From Archangium sp. (lineage in GTDB: Bacteria > Myxococcota > Myxococcia > Myxococcales > Myxococcaceae), in the NCBI GenBank assembly GCA_030695565.1, contig JAUYRZ010000090.1:1-64000 (forward strand): a DNA stretch of 64,000 nt, read 5' to 3'. The notes beneath the pieces are model-generated. The model was given only the letters and a program-made list of their open reading frames with translations, had not been told where the DNA came from and did no database searches. Of this stretch, positions 37,904-45,694 are shown piece after piece. Numbering within the stretch: position 1 is the first letter of the stretch; each line of letters begins with the position of its first letter. Position numbers and translations under genes: made by a program.

Positions 37904-37949
37904 GACGCACTCGTTAGACCTCGGAAGCGTGCTTTCCGAGGAGTGCGTC
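37904..37949 (+). promoter_or_regulatory. Long hairpin sequestering the ribosome binding site of 37950
   Basis: GACGCACT (37904-37911) pairs with AGTGCGTC (37942-37949), and CCTCGGAA (37919-37926) with TTCCGAGG (37934-37941), giving a 16-bp stem with a 7-nt bulge (CGTTAGA) and a 7-nt loop. The right arm contains the Shine-Dalgarno GAGGAG and ends exactly at the ATG. The structure should block initiation unless opened, so it is a candidate RNA switch or thermometer; a DNA operator is the alternative. Confidence 0.6.
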
Positions 37950-38588
37950 ATGAAACGTCTGGTCGTGGTGCTCGTCCTCGCGATGAGCTGCGGATGTGGG
38001 GTGTATGACTGGGAAGAGGCGTCGGCCCCGGGTGGTAGCGGAGGCCCGCGCGGCGGAGGCGCTGGCGATGGTGGCTCCAGCGACGCAGGCTTCAGCGACG
38101 GCGGCTTCAGCGACGCAGGCTTCAGCGACGCTGGCTTCAGCGACGCTGGCAGGGACGACGACGGTGGCTCTTTTACCGGCGGCTCCGGCACCGGCAACGG
38201 CAGCTTCGGGAACGGTGGATCCGGAGGCGATGGCGCGAGCGATGGAGGAGACAGCACGGGCAGTGGAGTCGATGCCGGCGTACCCAGCAGCGGCTCGCTT
38301 GGTGAAGGCGACCCGTGCACCGCGGCGCCCGATTGCGGCCCGGGGTTGTACTGCGCGCTCCAGATGACGAGCACCACCAACTCGGTGTTCCGCTGCAGCG
38401 TGTGCGCGAGCGAGAATCAGCCCTGCGGCACCAACGGCAGCTGCATCGCGATCGTCACGTCAAACCGCCCCACGCTGGTCTGCAGCTCAGGCCAGCCCGG
38501 CGAACCCTGCCGCACCGGCGCGGATTGCCAATCCAACGATTGCGTCGCCTCGATCAGCGGCGGTGCCGACCGCTCCACCTGTCGTTGA
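37950..38588 (+). CDS. Cys-rich lipoprotein with SDAGF repeats
   Basis: A 212-aa exported lipoprotein beginning at ATG 37950; lipobox MSCGC in a hydrophobic signal. A Gly/Ser/Asp-rich low-complexity region (residues ~25-115) includes five copies of (S/F)SDAG units, and the C-terminus (~115-212) has a Cys pattern (DPCTAAPDCGPG, C-S-V-C, QPCGTNGSC, PCRTGADCQSNDC) like Dickkopf/TIL-type modules common in myxobacterial lipoproteins. Its start is controlled by the hairpin just upstream. Function unknown; surface exposure is likely. Confidence 0.8.
   Translation: MKRLVVVLVLAMSCGCGVYDWEEASAPGGSGGPRGGGAGDGGSSDAGFSDGGFSDAGFSDAGFSDAGRDDDGGSFTGGSGTGNGSFGNGGSGGDGASDGGDSTGSGVDAGVPSSGSLGEGDPCTAAPDCGPGLYCALQMTSTTNSVFRCSVCASENQPCGTNGSCIAIVTSNRPTLVCSSGQPGEPCRTGADCQSNDCVASISGGADRSTCR
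38076..38150 (+). repeat. Five 15-bp tandem repeats in the lipoprotein gene
   Basis: Five consecutive 15-bp units of the form TTCAGCGACGCAGGC (with small variations) encode FSDAG/FSDGG pentapeptides. The two last units are identical, suggesting recent expansion. Length polymorphism is expected. Confidence 0.9.
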
Positions 38589-38717
38589 CCGCGAGGAGCG
38601 AGCAGCAGGGCGTCGCAGGTTCCTTTCGCGCACAGAACGGGCGCCGCGGAGCCAACCAACCAGTGGCGGTAGACGCGAGGTGGAGTTGGCCCCCCGGTGG
38701 GCTAGCATCGACCGCCC

Positions 38718-39533
38718 ATGCGACGTCTCGTTCTCCTCGCCGCATTGTCGGTCGTCTCGACCGCGATGGCCGCCAACCCGAAGGCCTCGGCCCTCGCGAA
38801 GGACGCCGACCGGCTCTACAAAGACAACCGCTACAAAGAAGCTGCCGAGACACTGCGGGAGGCCTACGAGGCCGACCCCACCGGCCTCTACCTCTACAAC
38901 ATCGCCCGCGCCTACGATCAGGCCGCCGAGCTGGAGCTGAGCCAGGAGTACTACCGCAAGTACGTCGCGCTCCCCTCCGAAGAGACGCAGCCCGACCTGG
39001 TGAAGAAGGCCAACCTCGCGATGGATCGCATTCGCACCCTGCTGGCCCGCGGTTCAGCCGACAGGCAGGTGCGCGACGCCGAGAAACAACGCCTGGAGAG
39101 CGACGCGAAGAAGGCCGAAGCACGCGCCGATGCCGAAGCCGCCGAGGCCCGCAAACAGCGCCAGGAGTTCGCGGAGAAAGAGCGCGTTCGCAAGGAAGCC
39201 GAGAACAAGCAGGTCAACGTGCGCAAGCTGGCGGCCTACGGCACTGGCGGCGCGGCCATCGTGGGCTTGGGTCTGGCCATCGGTTTCGGGGTGGGCTCCA
39301 ACGGCAACCGCGAAGCCTTCCGCACCGCCGACACGCTGACCCTCAAGCAGCAATACGAAGGCGCCACCCGCACCACCGCCGCCGTGGCTGACGTGAGCCT
39401 GCTGGTGGGCCTCGCGGCCGCGGTGGCCACCGTCATCCTGTACCCCAAGGGCGATGAGCCTGAAAAAGCGGTCAACGTCGTGTTCGCGCCCGTGGCCGGC
39501 GGCGGCATGGCCAGCCTGGGAGTGACCTTCTGA
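38718..39533 (+). CDS. Exported TPR / coiled-coil protein
   Basis: A 271-aa protein with a signal peptide (MRRLVLLAALSVVSTAMA). Residues 24-100 resemble tetratricopeptide repeats (ADRLYKDNRYKEAAETLREAYEADPTGLYLYNIARAYDQ); 115-170 is a Lys/Glu/Ala-rich coiled coil; two membrane helices near 175-195 and 225-245 follow. It ends one base into the next gene (TGATG), so it is coupled to the substrate-binding lipoprotein. Similar exported TPR proteins are common in myxobacteria, but the role is unknown. Confidence 0.78.
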   Translation: MRRLVLLAALSVVSTAMAANPKASALAKDADRLYKDNRYKEAAETLREAYEADPTGLYLYNIARAYDQAAELELSQEYYRKYVALPSEETQPDLVKKANLAMDRIRTLLARGSADRQVRDAEKQRLESDAKKAEARADAEAAEARKQRQEFAEKERVRKEAENKQVNVRKLAAYGTGGAAIVGLGLAIGFGVGSNGNREAFRTADTLTLKQQYEGATRTTAAVADVSLLVGLAAAVATVILYPKGDEPEKAVNVVFAPVAGGGMASLGVTF

Positions 39534-40942
39534 TGAACCCGCGCTCGTGGTTCTTCTGGCTCTTGTTGCCCCTGGTGGGCTGCAGCTTCACCACCGCCGG
39601 CAACTTCGAGGAGTGCAAGAACGACCTCGACTGCGGCACCGTGGCCGCTTGCAGCAAGGGCTACTGCCTCACCCTGCCAGCGGGCTGCCGCCGCGAAGAA
39701 GCGGGTGGCACGGTCGCGGCGTTCGACAAGACCGATCGCATTCCCATCGCTGCGTTGTTGCCGCTGAGCAACTCGGAGGGGCTGACCGACGACTCCGAGG
39801 TGCAGGGGCTCAACGCGATGCGCCTGGCCGCTTCTGAGGTGAATCGCACCGGCATCAAGGGCCGCCCGTTCGGCCTCTTCGTCTGCGATATCGGCCGGTC
39901 CGACGGTGGTGGTGACGACGCCACCCGCAAGTACACCGGGTGGATGGTGGAGAACCTGCAAGTGCCGGCGTTCATCGTCTCGGGCAGCGGAGCCACCACC
40001 CAGGCCGCCACGCTCCCGGCGCGGCTCGACGCGGGCACCCTGGTCATCTCGGCGAACGCCACCTCGCCTTCGCTCAGCTCGACCTTCCGCACCGCAGGCA
40101 ACGTGTGGCGGGTGCCGCCGTCAGACGATCTGCAGGCGCGCGCGTTGACCAACCTCATCAAGGCCGACTTCCCTGATGCCGGCACCACCCGGGTCGACGT
40201 CATCTACGTGAACGACTCGGCCTACGGCACCAGCTTCGGCCTGCCCATGGTGGAGTCGTTGCGCGCGGCGGGCTTCATCACCGACGGCCGCCCTTTTCCC
40301 GTCGACGATCTGGCGGGCGCCATCACCCCCATCATCAATGGCCTGAGCAACGCGAGCCCCAAAGCCACCGTGCTGATCGCCTTCCCGCCCGAAGCGCGCG
40401 CGTTGATCACCCGGGCCAAGACCTTCCCTGCGTTGACCCGCGCCGGGGGGCATCGTTGGTACCTCACCGACGCCATGAAGGATCCCGCGGTGCTCACGCC
40501 CGAGACGCTGACCGAGCTCGATCAGGCGATCGGCACCGCTCCCGCGCAGGGCGCTGGCAACGCCTTCCCCGCCTTCCGCGACAGCTTCCGCACCCGCTAC
40601 GGAATCGACCCGAACACCTTCTCGTTCACCTCGCACAGCTACGACGCGATGTGGTTGGTGATGCTCGCCACCGCGGCCGCGCAGAGCACCTCGTCGTTCG
40701 CGGGGCCGGCGCTGGGGCAAGGCATGGGCAAGCTCGCCAACACCACGCAGCAGCCCATTCCCTTGCGCGCCGACAAGTGGACCGAGGCGTCCAACCTGCT
40801 GCTCGAGGGCAAGTCGATCAACGCCGAAGGCTCCTCGGGCGCGCTCGACTTCGATCTCGACGCGGGCGTGCCCGCAGCGCCGTACGAGGTGTGGCAGGTC
40901 TCGGACGGCGGCATTCGGGTGCTGCGCCTCACCAATCCGTGA
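39533..40942 (+). CDS. Orphan periplasmic-binding lipoprotein (branched-chain amino-acid type fold)
   Basis: A 469-aa lipoprotein with lipobox LVGC. Residues ~20-55 form a small Cys-rich module (CKNDLDCGTVAACSKGYCLTLPAGC) before a type I periplasmic binding domain: IPIAALLPLS, then NAMRLAASEVN, VPAFIVSGSGATTQAA, and later SYDAMWLVMLATAA. No ABC ATPase or permease is nearby, so it may be a sensor or receptor rather than a transport component. Coupled to the TPR protein upstream. Confidence 0.82.
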   Translation: MNPRSWFFWLLLPLVGCSFTTAGNFEECKNDLDCGTVAACSKGYCLTLPAGCRREEAGGTVAAFDKTDRIPIAALLPLSNSEGLTDDSEVQGLNAMRLAASEVNRTGIKGRPFGLFVCDIGRSDGGGDDATRKYTGWMVENLQVPAFIVSGSGATTQAATLPARLDAGTLVISANATSPSLSSTFRTAGNVWRVPPSDDLQARALTNLIKADFPDAGTTRVDVIYVNDSAYGTSFGLPMVESLRAAGFITDGRPFPVDDLAGAITPIINGLSNASPKATVLIAFPPEARALITRAKTFPALTRAGGHRWYLTDAMKDPAVLTPETLTELDQAIGTAPAQGAGNAFPAFRDSFRTRYGIDPNTFSFTSHSYDAMWLVMLATAAAQSTSSFAGPALGQGMGKLANTTQQPIPLRADKWTEASNLLLEGKSINAEGSSGALDFDLDAGVPAAPYEVWQVSDGGIRVLRLTNP

Positions 40943-40990
40943 GCTTCGAAAAGGTCAGACTTTCAAGCCCACCGTGGCTACACGACGCCG

Positions 40991-41785
40991 ATGCCTCTGC
41001 CGTTCGATTCGCTCATCACCCCTGAGCTGACCTCTCCCGGCCGGTATCGCTGCGACCTCCCCGAAGGTTGGAAGCAGGGCCGCGGCCTCTTCGGAGGCCT
41101 GGTCACCGCCGTGATGACCCGCGCCCTCGAAGCCCAGGCGCCCGACCGCCCGCTGCGCAGCCTCACCGCCGAGCTGTGCGGCCCCCTGCAGCCGGGCGAA
41201 GTGCACGTGGTCGTCGAGACGCTGCGCGAAGGCAACGCGGTCACCACCGCCACGGTGCGCCTCGAACAGAGCGGCCAGGTGCAGGCGCATGGCGTGGGCG
41301 TGATGGGCAAAGCGCGGGTGACCGATCGTGACGGCGTCTACCTCGAGCGACCCAAACCGCCCGATTGGCGCACCATCGAGTCGGCGGCCGTCGAACCGCC
41401 ACTCGGCCCGGAGTTCGGCCCGCACTTCGACTTTCGGGTCGAGCGATTTTTTCCGATGTCGGGCGACAAGACCGGCGTCACCGAAGGGTGGATTCGCCTG
41501 AAAGATGCGGGCAAGACGCGCGACGCCGCGCTGCTCGCCGCCTACGCCGACTCGTGGTGGCCGGTGCTGCTGACGATGGAAGAAGGCCCTCGCCCGATGG
41601 CCACCATCGCGTACACCTTTCAGCCGTTCGTGCACTTCGAGGGGCTCGATCCCGAAGCGCCGTTCTTCTTCCGCGCGAAGCTGGCCGCGGCCAGCGATGG
41701 CTATGCGGTCGAGCTGCGCGAGCTGTGGGGTGAAGACGGCCGCCTGCTGGCGCTCAATCAGCAGACCTTCTGCATCATCAAGTAG
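40991..41785 (+). CDS. Acyl-CoA thioesterase-like protein (double hotdog, TesB-like)
   Basis: A 264-aa protein with two hotdog-like halves: the first with GRGLFGGLVTAVMTRAL and LTAELCGPLQPGEVHVVVE, the second with AYADSWWPVL, AYTFQPFVHF and a terminal VELRELWGEDGRLLALNQQTF. This matches the thioesterase superfamily (4HBT_3/TesB-like). Substrate unknown; probably an acyl-CoA. It overlaps the 3' end of the convergent SRPBCC gene by 8 bp. Confidence 0.85.
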   Translation: MPLPFDSLITPELTSPGRYRCDLPEGWKQGRGLFGGLVTAVMTRALEAQAPDRPLRSLTAELCGPLQPGEVHVVVETLREGNAVTTATVRLEQSGQVQAHGVGVMGKARVTDRDGVYLERPKPPDWRTIESAAVEPPLGPEFGPHFDFRVERFFPMSGDKTGVTEGWIRLKDAGKTRDAALLAAYADSWWPVLLTMEEGPRPMATIAYTFQPFVHFEGLDPEAPFFFRAKLAAASDGYAVELRELWGEDGRLLALNQQTFCIIK

Positions 41786-42167
41786 CCGCGCGGCGGCGCA
41801 TCCAGGTGGCGAACGCTTCGGCCACGTCGGTCTCGTGCGTCTCGGAGCGGCCACGCGCACTCTCGAGCGAGTAGCGGAAGCGGCAGCCTTCACCCGCTGC
41901 GTCGAAAGAAGCCGCGCCGGAGACGCCGTCTCGCAGCCCCGCCGACGGCACCCAGCGCACGCGATGGAGCAGGTCGTCGTAGTGGTAGACCAGCGCGTAC
42001 GAGAGGATCTCGCCGAACTCGTAGCTGACCTCGACCGGGCGGCCCTGGGCGTCGCTGCGCACCACCCGCGCCTTCTTCAGCCCCGGCAGCCACAACCGGG
42101 CGCTGCGCAGATCGATGAACTCGGCAAAACAGGTCTCGGGACTCGCAGGAAGAACGGCTTCGAACAT
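41778..42167 (-). CDS. SRPBCC-fold protein (polyketide cyclase/START-like)
   Basis: A 129-aa protein with the SRPBCC ligand-binding pattern: short N-terminal strand (MFEAVLPASPETCFAEFIDLRSARLWLPGL), beta-rich centre with VSYEFG and a long C-terminal helix (AEAFATWMRRR). Such proteins bind hydrophobic ligands. The track-level frame is longer, but only this part has the fold; start ATG 42167. Ligand unknown. Confidence 0.78.
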   Translation of the reverse strand: MFEAVLPASPETCFAEFIDLRSARLWLPGLKKARVVRSDAQGRPVEVSYEFGEILSYALVYHYDDLLHRVRWVPSAGLRDGVSGAASFDAAGEGCRFRYSLESARGRSETHETDVAEAFATWMRRRAAT

Positions 42168-42218
42168 CGGAGTGTGAGGACTGTAGCGAAGCAGCCGCCT
42201 CTCTGCTGTGACGCGTTC

Positions 42219-42923
42219 GTGACTTCTTCCACACGAAGGCTTGATCAGCTCCTGTCCTCCCTCGGCTACTGCAGCCGTAAAGAGGCCCAGGGCCTGTGCG
42301 ACGAGGGGCTCGTGAAGGTGCAAGGCGTGGTGCTCGACGACGCCAGCCGCCGGGTCGACCCTGATCAGGTGCGACTCGACGGCGAACCGCTCGAGTTCCC
42401 CCACGGGCTGCTGGTGATGCTCCACAAGCCGGTGGGCCTGGTGTGCAGCCACGACACCAAAGAGGGCCCCCGGGTCTACGACCTGCTCCCCGAGCGGTGG
42501 CAGGAGCGCGACCCGAAGGTGACCACCATCGGCCGGCTCGACAAGGAGACCTCGGGCATCCTGCTCTTCACCGACCAGGGCTCGCTGGTGCAGCGGCTCA
42601 CCTCGCCCAAACACCACGTCGACAAGGTGTACGAGGCCACGCTCGATCGGGAGGTGACTGCGGTGATGATCGAAGCCTTCGAGCGCGGACTCGAGTTGAA
42701 CGAAGGCGGGGAACGCCTGCAGACGCTGCCGGCGGTGCTGCGATCGTTGGGCGGCAAACGCGCCGAGGTGACGCTGCGCGAGGGCAAGTACCACCAGGTG
42801 CGCCGCATGTTCGCTGCGGTGGGCGCGCACGTGGAGACCCTCGCGCGCACCCGCTTCGGTGAATGGACGCTGGGCGATCTGCCAGAAGGTGAATGGAAAG
42901 AACTCCCTCTCCCTGCGCACTAA
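42219..42923 (+). CDS. 16S/23S rRNA pseudouridine synthase (RsuA family)
   Basis: A 234-aa protein from GTG 42219. An S4 RNA-binding domain (about 5-50, RLDQLLSSLGYCSRKEAQGL) precedes a catalytic domain with the RluA/RsuA motif GRLDKETSG, catalytic Asp D108. A 3' KYHQVRRMFAAVG motif completes the family pattern. It would isomerise a uridine in rRNA, likely 16S U516 if a true RsuA; the substrate is not certain. The stop overlaps the convergent diiron gene by 4 bp. Confidence 0.9.
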   Translation: MTSSTRRLDQLLSSLGYCSRKEAQGLCDEGLVKVQGVVLDDASRRVDPDQVRLDGEPLEFPHGLLVMLHKPVGLVCSHDTKEGPRVYDLLPERWQERDPKVTTIGRLDKETSGILLFTDQGSLVQRLTSPKHHVDKVYEATLDREVTAVMIEAFERGLELNEGGERLQTLPAVLRSLGGKRAEVTLREGKYHQVRRMFAAVGAHVETLARTRFGEWTLGDLPEGEWKELPLPAH

Positions 42924-44026
42924 TTCGTCGGCAGCTCGTCGAACGCCTCATCGACCGAAGTGCCCGGCTGATAGCCCTCGGGAAAGAACCGCAGGTTCCG
43001 CTGCAACGAGACGAGCATCTCGAACCACACCCGCTTCTCCTCCAGCGAGAGCCCAGCGCGATCGAGCAGCCGCTGATTGAACTTCGGCATGAACTCGTTC
43101 TTCGCGTGCTCGAGGCCGGTGACCCCATCGAAGTGCGCGTCGATGATCTCCCGCAGGGTCTCCTTCGGCAGCCGCGAGAGCGCCTTCATCTGCGGCACCG
43201 CGCGGTGCGACATGGCCCGCTCCTGGCCCGTCGTGATGGCATCGGAGAACGTGTACGTGATGGTGGTGCGCTGCATCGCCTCGGACATCGCGGCGTAGAG
43301 CGGGTTGCGTGACGAGCGCCGCTCGAGCAGCTGATACGTGCACGCGGCCATCATGCGAGAGACCGCCATGTGCCGGTTCTCGTCGACGGTGTGCAGCATC
43401 GACAACCGGGTCAGCGGCGTGGCGAAGGGCAAATCAGCGACCTTCGTCTCGAAGGCCTTGCCCATGTGATTCACGATGCCGCGGCCCAGGAAGTACGTGG
43501 TGATGAAGTCGGCGCCGAACGTCTTGATGAGAAAGCGCACCGACGGCTTGCTCACGATCAGCGGGCGCAGCGGCTTGACCGGCATTCGCAACGACGCCAT
43601 CTGGTGACGGCGGCGCACGGCGTCGAGCACGCGCATGAACGCCGCGATGTGATCGACCTCTTCGTGCGACTCGAGGCGCATCAGCGCGGCGACCTCGGGA
43701 TCGTACGAAACGAGCGCGTCGGCGATGGCGTCGTTGACCAGCACCACGAACCGTTCTCCGTCGCCGATGCGGAAGTACATCATCACGTACGTCCAGTGAT
43801 TGAGGGCGAGGCGCTGCTCTTCGTCGAGCGTCGCCCAGAACGGCGTGTGGTAGCCGAGGCTCATCTCCCACGGGGCGAGCGGCGCGTCGGCGATCGCCGC
43901 TTCCCACCGGGTGGAGTCGAGGTGGTGACCGAGCGGCTGCCCGTTCGGGTTGGCGAGGCGGCGTTTGGCAAAGCCCCGAAGGCGCGCCAGCTCTTCGACG
44001 GCGATGTCACTCACGAGTACCTTCAT
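42920..44026 (-). CDS. AurF-like ferritin-fold diiron oxygenase
   Basis: A 368-aa protein with the diiron ligand pattern of the AurF (p-aminobenzoate N-oxygenase) family: E91, E123-x2-H126, candidate E193, then H212-x3-E216-x2-H219, spaced as in AurF. AurF-like enzymes hydroxylate or N-oxygenate with O2. No reductase, ferredoxin or biosynthetic partner gene is adjacent, so substrate is unknown. A small exported protein lies 20 bp away on the other strand. Confidence 0.8.
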   Translation of the reverse strand: MKVLVSDIAVEELARLRGFAKRRLANPNGQPLGHHLDSTRWEAAIADAPLAPWEMSLGYHTPFWATLDEEQRLALNHWTYVMMYFRIGDGERFVVLVNDAIADALVSYDPEVAALMRLESHEEVDHIAAFMRVLDAVRRRHQMASLRMPVKPLRPLIVSKPSVRFLIKTFGADFITTYFLGRGIVNHMGKAFETKVADLPFATPLTRLSMLHTVDENRHMAVSRMMAACTYQLLERRSSRNPLYAAMSEAMQRTTITYTFSDAITTGQERAMSHRAVPQMKALSRLPKETLREIIDAHFDGVTGLEHAKNEFMPKFNQRLLDRAGLSLEEKRVWFEMLVSLQRNLRFFPEGYQPGTSVDEAFDELPTN

Positions 44027-44046
44027 ACTCTGGAGGGCCGAACCAC

Positions 44047-44388
44047 GTGCTGCTGACCCTGTTGTTGTTGACCCTCGCCGCTGACGGAGGCACGCCCGAC
44101 GCGGGTGTACCCGACGCGGGAAGCTGGAGGTGGATCGACGGAGACGGGGGCTGGCTGCTCGATGGCGGCTCCACCGACATCCTCACCCTGCGCACGGGCG
44201 AGACCGCGCGCATCGTCTTCCCCTTCCCCATCGTGCTCATGCAATGCGACGAGCCGTTGCTCGGCCTGGGAGCGACCGAAGACACGCTGTTGCTCACCGG
44301 CCTCAAGACCGGCCACACCGCGTGCGGGTTCTGGTTCTACCAACGCGCCTGGCCCCACCGCTCGATGGACGTCACGGTGACGAAGTAG
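44047..44388 (+). CDS. Small exported protein with pilus-secretin N-terminal-like domain
   Basis: A 113-aa protein from GTG 44047 with a short hydrophobic leader (MLLTLLLLTLAA). Residues 45-113 have the shape of the T2SS/T3SS secretin N-terminal domain (ILTLRTGETARIVFPFPI...TLLLTGLKTGHTACGFWF), normally fused to large secretins such as CpaC. Here it stands alone, with no secretion genes around. Structural similarity is an inference from sequence pattern. Confidence 0.55.
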   Translation: MLLTLLLLTLAADGGTPDAGVPDAGSWRWIDGDGGWLLDGGSTDILTLRTGETARIVFPFPIVLMQCDEPLLGLGATEDTLLLTGLKTGHTACGFWFYQRAWPHRSMDVTVTK

Positions 44389-44416
44389 CGGCCGGTTCGC
44401 AAAGGGCGGTCATCGC

Positions 44417-44434
44417 CGTGAGCCCCAGCTCACG
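44417..44434. terminator. Bidirectional terminator hairpin
   Basis: CGTGAGC and GCTCACG form a perfect 7-bp stem with a CCCA loop between the convergent genes ending at 44388 and 44450. The position and symmetry suit a shared terminator. No T-run. Confidence 0.55.
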
Positions 44435-44449
44435 GGATTGGGGGCCTGA

Positions 44450-45268
44450 TCATCGGTCGCGACGCGGGCGTGCTCCGGGAAGAGCCGCGGTCACCTCGCC
44501 ACCCACGATGAAGGCGATGGCTGACAACCAACTCCACAGCAGGAGCACCACGCCGCCGGCCAACGCGCCATAGGTCGGCCCGAAGTCGGCGAACTTCTCG
44601 GCGTAGATCGCGAAGAGTCGGCTGCCCGCCAGGAAGAGCACGGTGGCCACCGCCGCGCCCCACAACGACGCGCTCGCACGAGGCCGGATGTCAGGGAGGA
44701 TCCGGTACGCCAACGCGGCCAGCAACACCAGGCTGCCCACCGCCATCGGCCAGCGGATGACGCCCCACAACCGGGCCTCTGCGAATGCGTCGAACCCCAG
44801 ACTGCTGCCGACCTGCTCGATGAGCCCGGCGCCCACCACGGACGCCACCACTGAGGCGAGCAGGAGCACAGCCCCGCACAACGTGAAGAGGATCGCGATG
44901 ACCTGCTGCCGCACGAACGACCGCCCATCACCCTTCAGATCGTGGGCGGCGTTGAGCGCCGTGCGCAGCGCATTGGCGGCGCGGGAGGCGCTCCAGATGG
45001 CGGTCAGCAGACCCACCGTCAGCAAGGTCGCGCTCCGGCTCTCCACCACGTCCGCCATCACCTCCGACACCAGGTCGAAGGCCTCGGAGGGCATCAGGCT
45101 CTGCGCGCGAGACAGCAGCTGATCGATGGTGTTCTGACTGGGCAAGAAGCCCGCGATCGACGTGAGCACCACCAGGAAGGGCGCGAGCGCGAGCACCGCG
45201 TAGAACGCCAGCTGCGCCGCCCGCTCGAAGACGGGGCCCACGACGACGCGCTCCCCCACGCGCAGCAC
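44450..45268 (-). CDS. YihY/BrkB-family membrane protein
   Basis: A 272-aa inner-membrane protein from GTG 45268 (no ATG is available upstream before the stop at 45353-45355). It has six membrane helices and the BrkB/YihY features: AAQLAFYAVLALAPFLVVL at the start, TIDQLLSRA, then LLTAIWSASRAANALRTALNAAHD and GPTYGALAGGVVLLLWSWL. Family function is unresolved (once called RNase BN; possibly lipid or envelope related). Confidence 0.85.
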   Translation of the reverse strand: MLRVGERVVVGPVFERAAQLAFYAVLALAPFLVVLTSIAGFLPSQNTIDQLLSRAQSLMPSEAFDLVSEVMADVVESRSATLLTVGLLTAIWSASRAANALRTALNAAHDLKGDGRSFVRQQVIAILFTLCGAVLLLASVVASVVGAGLIEQVGSSLGFDAFAEARLWGVIRWPMAVGSLVLLAALAYRILPDIRPRASASLWGAAVATVLFLAGSRLFAIYAEKFADFGPTYGALAGGVVLLLWSWLSAIAFIVGGEVTAALPGARPRRDR

Positions 45269-45320
45269 GAGGTCACGAAGGCTGACCCCGAGCCTGCGTG
45301 GGTGGCGCCCTGTCGAAAGC

Positions 45321-45629
45321 TCACGAATGGGGCGCGCTCGACCGGGGGCTGTTCACCTTCTGTTTGGCCTGCTCGACGGCCGACTCGATCGCCTCGGCGG
45401 CCTTCGGCGCAGCGCTCTGGAACTTGTCCTTCAGCTCACCCCGCAGCTGGCTCCCTGAACGCGGCGCGGTCATCAACCCAATGCCCACGCCCACCAGAAT
45501 GCCGACGCCGAAGAACGCGATGATCGGCACCGCCCGTTCGGCCGTGGTGCGCCGGCGCTCCAGCCCGATGAGGTCCATCATGCGTTCCCGGTCAAAGTCC
45601 CGAAGGCCCTGCTTCATCGAATCGAACAT
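45321..45629 (-). CDS. YtxH-like small membrane protein
   Basis: A 102-aa protein. A central Gly-rich membrane helix (IIAFFGVGILVGVGIGLMTAPRSG) followed by GSQLRGELKDKFQ and an Ala/Lys-rich amphipathic helix matches the YtxH pattern (membrane helix plus APxSG). It lies 52 bp upstream of the BrkB-like gene in the same direction. Function unknown; YtxH-like proteins are often stress-related. Confidence 0.72.
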   Translation of the reverse strand: MFDSMKQGLRDFDRERMMDLIGLERRRTTAERAVPIIAFFGVGILVGVGIGLMTAPRSGSQLRGELKDKFQSAAPKAAEAIESAVEQAKQKVNSPRSSAPHS

Positions 45630-45694
45630 GGTTCTGCCCCTTTCAACGTGGACGACATCCAGGGCGTGGACTGCAAGGCCATGGCCACGGCCGC

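Noticed and set aside
35585-38380. 931-aa minus-strand frame
   Set aside because: It spans the pckG and lipoprotein genes in antisense; only its left end overlaps the YkgJ gene, in another frame.
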